Made by a program: the position numbers and the translations under genes. The notes beneath the pieces are model-generated. The model was given only the letters and a program-made list of their open reading frames with translations, had not been told where the DNA came from and did no database searches. Positions 59,807 to 64,000 of a stretch of DNA of 64,000 nt are shown piece after piece (positions within the stretch are counted from its first letter, which is position 1; each line of letters begins with the position of its first letter). The stretch is from Chitinophaga sancti (GTDB taxonomy: Bacteria; Bacteroidota; Bacteroidia; Chitinophagales; Chitinophagaceae), in contig NZ_CP139972.1 of NCBI RefSeq assembly GCF_034424315.1, positions 4,588,001 to 4,652,000 of the forward strand. The letters run 5' to 3'.

Positions 59807-60122
59807 TCAATTTAAGTTGTTATTGAATGTTTTGAATGTATCAAATGTTGCTGGCGTATAGTACAGGTCTCCAATTTCATCAACAGGATAATAGTATCTA
59901 TGCTGATACAAAGCCGCGATCAGCGACTTAGAATACCTTATCCACGTAAGGCCACTCAATCAAAAACCATATCGACTTTTTCAAGCGATCAATATGTGCT
60001 TTTAAATGATCATTATATAAATCTTTTGCGAACTCCAATGACACGTGAAATATTTTCTGTAACAATGGAATTATCACACCCCGTATCTCAGGATTGGAAC
60101 AAATAATGGTTCTACTATTCAT
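59807..60122 (-). pseudogene. Frameshifted gene upstream of the small hypothetical gene
   Basis: The frame from the ATG at 60122 reads VIIPLLQKIFHVSLEFAKDL and IDRLKKSIWFLIEWPYVDK, then stops. The frame shifted by one base at about 59938 continues with coding character (SKSLIAALYQHRYYYPVDE, then IGDLYYTPATFDTFKTFNN) to TGA at 59807. Deleting one A from the TAAGG run would restore about 104 residues. The original start may be further upstream, but the frame closes at 60132. Either a true pseudogene or a sequencing error; the function is unknown. Confidence 0.6.
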
Positions 60123-60326
60123 AGAAAAGCTGGTCTAAAAAAACAAACAATGATATTTTAATATGCGCGTTGTGTATATAAAGTTAAACACTTTCTCTCC
60201 TGATAAAAAAATAAATTTTCCCTTTTTCTAAACTTCACATAACTGCCCCCATCGTTTTAATTCCTCTATTAACGGAATGATCACAAAAGCTCATCTTTCT
60301 TAAAAAAGAAGCCGCGATCACCTTCT

Positions 60327-61007
60327 TCACACAATCAACTTATACCCCGCACCCCTGATACTCATCAGCTGCACACCTGGTTCATTCTTCAACATCTTCC
60401 GCAAGTGCGACATAAAAACATCCATACTACGTGCATTATAATACGTGTCATCTCCCCAGATCTTCAGCAGCGGCACCTGCCTTGGCACCAGGGTATTTTT
60501 GTTTTGTAATAACAGTTCTAATAAAGCCGCCTCTTTATAAGACAAGGTATACCTCGTTACCGATGTGACCAGTTCCTGCGACACCGGGTCCAGTTTACAA
60601 CCACCAAACGTATACACGGACCCGGTATCCTGCTGCTTTGCCCCAAACCGGCTCAGTAAAGACTCCATCCTGATCAGCAATTCACCCATATTAAATGGCT
60701 TGCGCAAATAATCATTTCCGCCACTCTTAAAGCCTTTAATCACATCCTCCGGCAAAGATTTCGCACTCAGAAATATAATCGGTACGCCTGTATCCAGTTT
60801 CCTGATATCCTCCGCCAGGGTATACCCATCCTTTAATGGCATCATCACATCCAATACACAAATATCCGGCGGCGTTTTTTGAAACATCTCCAAAGCCTGA
60901 CGACCATCCGTTGCCAACACGACCTCATATCCACTCTGCCCCAAACCATCACTGATGATCTGCGCCAGCGTTAACTCATCTTCCGCATATAAAACTTTAT
61001 ACTTCAT
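60327..61007 (-). CDS. OmpR/PhoB family response regulator
   Basis: The start is the ATG at 61007 (MKYKVLYAEDE); the TTG at 61013 is not needed. The 226-aa protein has a receiver domain with the acidic pair Glu9/Asp10, phospho-acceptor Asp53 in DICVLDVMMP, Ser/Thr in IIFLSAKS and Lys in YLRKPF. The C-terminal OmpR-type winged HTH is YKEAALLELLLQNKNTLVPRQVPLLKIWGD, then SHLRKMLKNEPGVQLMSIRGAGYKLIV. Its partner kinase is the gene upstream at 61389. Candidate DNA sites are the TTTAACC triplet at 62893-62919. Confidence 0.93.
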   Translation of the reverse strand: MKYKVLYAEDELTLAQIISDGLGQSGYEVVLATDGRQALEMFQKTPPDICVLDVMMPLKDGYTLAEDIRKLDTGVPIIFLSAKSLPEDVIKGFKSGGNDYLRKPFNMGELLIRMESLLSRFGAKQQDTGSVYTFGGCKLDPVSQELVTSVTRYTLSYKEAALLELLLQNKNTLVPRQVPLLKIWGDDTYYNARSMDVFMSHLRKMLKNEPGVQLMSIRGAGYKLIV

Positions 61008-61430
61008 TATCAATAGGTAGTTCTAAAATAATAACTTAATCTTTTCAAACATTTTCACACTTCATCCCAAACCGGCATTTCTACAATAATCACTTAATCC
61101 TCTCACAAATTTTCACACTTCATCTTAAACAGGCATTTCTACTATAATCATCTCATCCTCAGCCTTCATTATAAACAGGCAATTCTACAATAACCATCTC
61201 ATCCCCACACTTCATCCCAAACCGGCATTTCTACAATAACCACTTCCTCCTCAGCCTTCATTATAAACAGGCAATTCTATTATAATCATCTCATCCTCAG
61301 CCTTCATTATAAACAGGCAATTCTACAATAACCATCTCATCCCCACACTTCATCCCAAACCGGCATTTCTACAATAACCACTTCCTCCTCAGCCTTCATT
61401 ATAAACAGGCAATTCTATTATAAACTCACT
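61002..61430. repeat. 46-bp minisatellite between histidine kinase and response regulator genes
   Basis: Tandem units beginning CTTCAT at 61002, 61060, 61118, 61164, 61210, 61256, 61302, 61348 and 61394: two units of 58 bp, then six of exactly 46 bp, then the final unit inside the kinase gene. Units at 61164-61301 (138 bp) are repeated nearly exactly at 61302-61430. Read on the minus strand each unit encodes a version of the kinase C-terminus, I-V-E-L/M-P-V-Y/W-N/D-E-G followed by a stop. The array is thus a tandem duplication of the kinase-gene end. Confidence 0.9.
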
Positions 61431-62843
61431 CCCTTTCCCCAACTCACTCTGCACCCGAATCTTTCCACCATGCTTCTCCACTATCTGCTTCACATAATTC
61501 AACCCCAGCCCAGAGCCTTTCACATTATGCACATCCACATTATCCTGCACCCGAAAAAACCTTTCAAAAATCCTTGCCTGGTAAATCTTTGCAATCCCCG
61601 GCCCATTATCCTTCACACTAATCACAATATGCTCTGCCGTACAATAACAACTTACATCCACCTGCACAGTATTTCCTCCATACTTCAGCGCATTATCTAT
61701 CAGATTATAAAACACATTTGTCAGATGCACCGGATCTCCATCCAGGAAACAAGGCTCCTCCGAAGGATGGTAATGGATCCCCGCTGACTGATGCTGTAAC
61801 TGCATTGACCTCACCACCTGCTCCAATCCCTGCTGCACATCATACAATTCTGACCTTAACCTCGTCTGACCACTATCCACTTCATCCAGGTTCAATACCT
61901 TTTCTATCATCATATGCAAGCGGTGCAATTCCGTTTTACTGATATTGATATACTGCAACAACTTTTCCGGATCATTCGTCAGCTGGTACCGCGTAATCGC
62001 ATCCAGCGCAGCTTCCATCACAGCCACCGGCGTTTTTAACTCATGCGTCATATTGCTCGTAAATGCAATCCTCGCCTGAGCATATACCTGCTGATGCTTC
62101 ATTAACCTAAACACAAAATAAAAAGCTGCCCCGGTTAATAACAACATAAAAAATGAAGACAACAAAAAATACCGCATCCTATAAAACACAAACTCCCGCA
62201 ACGAAGGTACCACCAACTGAAAGTTATTATACAAGCGGATATTATAACTAAACTGCTCACTATGATAATCCGCTTCACGCACCTCCGCCGCCGTATGATT
62301 ATTCCGGATCGCCCCCGTTTCCCAATCATACTTCATAATAAAGAAATGCACCTTTATCTGGCTCTTCAGCAGCTCCTGTTCTACCAGGCTATCCAACCGG
62401 TTATACTCCACAGCATCCATATCCAGCTGCTGCTGCATCGTTTCATCTTCGCCAAAGATTCGTTCTACCTTATGCTTTTTCCGCTCATATTTCTTGTTAG
62501 GGATCCTGATACTAATATCCACAATAGAGCTATCGTCCTTTACATTCGATTCAAAACGGCTCGTTACCTTATGCCCTCTCATCCTGCTATACGCCTCCTT
62601 AAACTGAATCCACTCCGGCGACTGAAAGAAATCCAGGAAATTCTTATTCTCCTCGTTCCCCGGCAGCATACTCAGGTAATTACTACTACTCACCACACGC
62701 GCCACCACCTCATCCAGGTCACGCTTTACCTGCACCTGCTGCGAACTATATAACTGTCGCAGCCACACTACCTGCAACAACACGCTGACGATCATGGCCA
62801 CTACCACTAAAGGATATGCATATTTTTTAGAAAACCATTTCAT
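61389..62843 (-). CDS. Sensor histidine kinase
   Basis: This 484-aa protein has an N-terminal membrane helix (about residues 10-30), a periplasmic sensor of about 190 residues and a second membrane helix (about 228-250). The HisKA domain has His267 in SNMTHELKTP. The HATPase domain has the N box NVFYNLIDNALKYGG, G1 DNGPGI and G2 GSGLGLNYVKQIVEKHGGKI. Its C-terminus IIELPVYNEG is the source of the downstream minisatellite. The ATG at 62843 is 4 nt after CATCTTTG. It is divergent from a TonB-type receptor gene. Confidence 0.93.
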   Translation of the reverse strand: MKWFSKKYAYPLVVVAMIVSVLLQVVWLRQLYSSQQVQVKRDLDEVVARVVSSSNYLSMLPGNEENKNFLDFFQSPEWIQFKEAYSRMRGHKVTSRFESNVKDDSSIVDISIRIPNKKYERKKHKVERIFGEDETMQQQLDMDAVEYNRLDSLVEQELLKSQIKVHFFIMKYDWETGAIRNNHTAAEVREADYHSEQFSYNIRLYNNFQLVVPSLREFVFYRMRYFLLSSFFMLLLTGAAFYFVFRLMKHQQVYAQARIAFTSNMTHELKTPVAVMEAALDAITRYQLTNDPEKLLQYINISKTELHRLHMMIEKVLNLDEVDSGQTRLRSELYDVQQGLEQVVRSMQLQHQSAGIHYHPSEEPCFLDGDPVHLTNVFYNLIDNALKYGGNTVQVDVSCYCTAEHIVISVKDNGPGIAKIYQARIFERFFRVQDNVDVHNVKGSGLGLNYVKQIVEKHGGKIRVQSELGKGSEFIIELPVYNEG

Positions 62844-62847
62844 GCTA

Positions 62848-62855
62848 CAAAGATG
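62848..62855 (-). promoter_or_regulatory. -7 box 4 nt before the kinase gene
   Basis: CATCTTTG, then TAGC, then the ATG at 62843. TTG lies about 17 bp further upstream as a possible -33 element. Confidence 0.45.
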
Positions 62856-62892
62856 GGTAGTTTTTTATTGTACAAGTGCCCCGAAAATACGA

Positions 62893-62919
62893 TTTAACCT
62901 TATTTAACCTAGTTTAACC
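62893..62919. promoter_or_regulatory. Three TTTAACC heptamers with exact 10-bp period
   Basis: TTTAACC at 62893-62899, 62903-62909 and 62913-62919. The 10-bp direct-repeat spacing is typical of OmpR/PhoB-type response-regulator sites. The third copy lies 21 bp upstream of the -7 box of the receptor gene, at the -33 position. Confidence 0.65.
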
Positions 62920-62940
62920 GGCCTTAATATCACATGGAAG

Positions 62941-62948
62941 TATGTTTG
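62941..62948 (+). promoter_or_regulatory. -7 box 4 nt before the receptor gene
   Basis: TATGTTTG, a perfect TAnnTTTG box, then CTTT and the ATG at 62953. It predicts a leaderless mRNA. Confidence 0.6.
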
Positions 62949-62952
62949 CTTT

Positions 62953-64000
62953 ATGAAAACGATCCACATACTCCTCCTGACATTACTGCCTCTTTTTGCA
63001 GCCGCACAGTCCAACATTACCGGCACTGTTACCGATGCCGAAGGTCATTTGCTCGATGGCGTAACTATTACCCTTAGCCAGCAAAATAAATATATCGCCA
63101 CCGCCATTACCGACCTTGGCCATTTTACCCTCAAAGGCCTGGCCAAAGGGAACTATACCCTCGCCGCCATGTCCATGGGCTATCAATCCTATACCCAAAC
63201 GCTTTCAGTACCCACTGATTCCATCACCATTCTACTGCAACCTGATCATAAACAATTACAAGGCATCACCGTTTCCGCTGCCAAACCAGTGATCGAGCGC
63301 AAAACCGACCGCATTGTCTTCAATGTTGAAAACAGCATCATTGCCAACGGCGGCACCTCCTGGGATGCCCTGAGCAAGGCCCCCGGTGTGACTGTAAACG
63401 CTGATAACTCCATCTCCGCCTACCGCAAAGGCGTGGAAGTATATATGGATGGTAAACCCCTCCACCTCTCCGGCGATGACCTGGTGAGCTACCTGCAGGG
63501 CCTGCCTTCCTCCACGATCACCCGGATCGAAGTGCTCACCAATCCACCCGCCAGTTTCGAAGCACAAGGTGGCTCCGTGATCAACATTGTCACTAAGAAA
63601 GTAAAGAAACAAGGCCTCAACGTAGCACTGAATGCTAACTACATCCAGGGCATCTACGGCTCCTACAATGGTAGCGCTACCTTCAACTACCGACAGGGTA
63701 AAGTGAACATCTACGGCAACTATGGCTATGGCCATAAACACACCTATATGGATAATAAAACCGACATCAATTTCGGTGACTCCTACTGGAGAACCAATGA
63801 TCATAATATACAGACCTCCAACACGCATAACTATCGCCTGGGCCTGGACTACCAGTTGACCGACAACCAGATCCTCGGTGTACTCGTTACCGGTAATAAC
63901 CGCGCTGGCCAAAGTGATGGCGACATCCCTACCCATATCTACAGTGCTGATAAATCTACGATCGACTCTACCTTACAAACCAATTCTACCGATAAAAAAG
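62953..64000 (+). CDS. TonB-dependent outer-membrane beta-barrel protein, N-terminal part (runs off window)
   Basis: The reading frame from the ATG at 62953 is open to the end of the window (349 codons visible). It begins with signal peptide MKTIHILLLTLLPLFAAAQ, then a carboxypeptidase-regulatory-like domain (ITGTVTDAEGHLLDGVTITL, then GYQSYTQTLSV). A plug domain follows (ITVSAAKPVIERKTDRIVFN, then ASWDALSKAPGVTVN-like and ITRIEVLTNPPASFEAQGGS) and the first barrel strands of the OMP_b-brl_3 type. It is expressed from a promoter with three TTTAACC sites, divergent from the kinase, so it is a probable target of the two-component system. The 3' end is not visible. Confidence 0.9.
   Translation, partial: MKTIHILLLTLLPLFAAAQSNITGTVTDAEGHLLDGVTITLSQQNKYIATAITDLGHFTLKGLAKGNYTLAAMSMGYQSYTQTLSVPTDSITILLQPDHKQLQGITVSAAKPVIERKTDRIVFNVENSIIANGGTSWDALSKAPGVTVNADNSISAYRKGVEVYMDGKPLHLSGDDLVSYLQGLPSSTITRIEVLTNPPASFEAQGGSVINIVTKKVKKQGLNVALNANYIQGIYGSYNGSATFNYRQGKVNIYGNYGYGHKHTYMDNKTDINFGDSYWRTNDHNIQTSNTHNYRLGLDYQLTDNQILGVLVTGNNRAGQSDGDIPTHIYSADKSTIDSTLQTNSTDKK

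Noticed and set aside
61002..61430. CRISPR array
   Set aside because: The repeats are directly adjacent without variable spacers and decode the kinase C-terminus; there are no cas genes.
63256..63936. 226-aa open frame on the minus strand
   Set aside because: It is antisense to the receptor gene on the plus strand, which has a signal peptide and clear domains; the minus frame has no recognisable domain.
1..64000. tRNA or rRNA genes
   Set aside because: No T-loop GGTTCGAATCC-like sequences or rRNA blocks were noticed.

Overview
The window comes from a Bacteroidota genome, most likely the family Chitinophagaceae and probably a Chitinophaga-like soil bacterium. The evidence is a GH18 chitinase with a type IX secretion (T9SS) C-terminal domain, TonB-dependent outer-membrane proteins, a SigZ-type ECF sigma factor, an HYC_CC_PP copper-associated protein, many AraC and Crp/Fnr regulators, and promoters with the Bacteroidota -7 box TAnnTTTG. 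There is no rRNA, tRNA, CRISPR array, complete insertion sequence or prophage. It reads as chromosomal accessory territory made of short regulator-plus-enzyme modules.

Layout. 1-5.3 kb: the 3' end of a Hint-domain gene, a lipoprotein, an EF-G paralogue with an intrinsic terminator inside its leader, a small membrane protein and a serpin-like lipoprotein. 5.3-14.4 kb: three DJ-1/PfpI proteins (two are GlxA-type AraC regulators, one is secreted with a metal-binding finger), then oxidoreductases (saccharopine-reductase-like, aldehyde dehydrogenase, epimerase, beta-hydroxyacid dehydrogenase) with AraC and Crp/Fnr regulators. 14.5-29.2 kb: a DUF2809 protein, a frameshifted pseudogene, a large TraB-like secreted protein, an M13 peptidase, the chitinase, a phosphoserine-phosphatase/PGDH-remnant/ACT fusion, an ArsR-SRPBCC pair and two secreted beta-helix proteins. 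29.2-45.8 kb: a LOG hydrolase, an S24/S26-like protein, four methyltransferases or acetyltransferases, more regulators, an ECF sigma factor, an esterase-methyltransferase-CYTH-HAD run, a sugar dehydrogenase and an SDR/AraC pair. 45.9-58.7 kb: an island of giant intracellular proteins (a 1378-aa WGR/SUKH/TPR protein, a 1668-aa DUF4132-type protein and a 141-aa partner) with a copper receptor pair lying between the giants. 58.8-64 kb: MsrA, a decayed small operon, an OmpR-type two-component system and the start of a TonB-type receptor.

How the parts work together. Most enzymes sit next to, or divergent from, a one-component regulator, so the window looks like a set of independently inducible detoxification and redox modules. 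The two-component system faces a TonB-type receptor gene across a promoter holding three TTTAACC heptamers at exact 10-bp spacing, which are good candidate sites for its response regulator. The copper pair (HYC_CC_PP protein plus a receptor with two HMA domains) forms its own short operon.

The most unusual observations are: (1) a 46-bp minisatellite that grew out of the histidine-kinase/response-regulator gene junction; (2) ten genes whose ATG lies exactly 4 nt after a -7 box, implying leaderless mRNAs; (3) an SerB-like phosphatase fused to a PGDH that has lost its Rossmann domain; (4) the giant-protein island; (5) a strong terminator in the EF-G gene leader; and (6) three small genes that can be read only through frameshifts. 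All functional statements rest on reading the sequence and family recall. No database search was possible.
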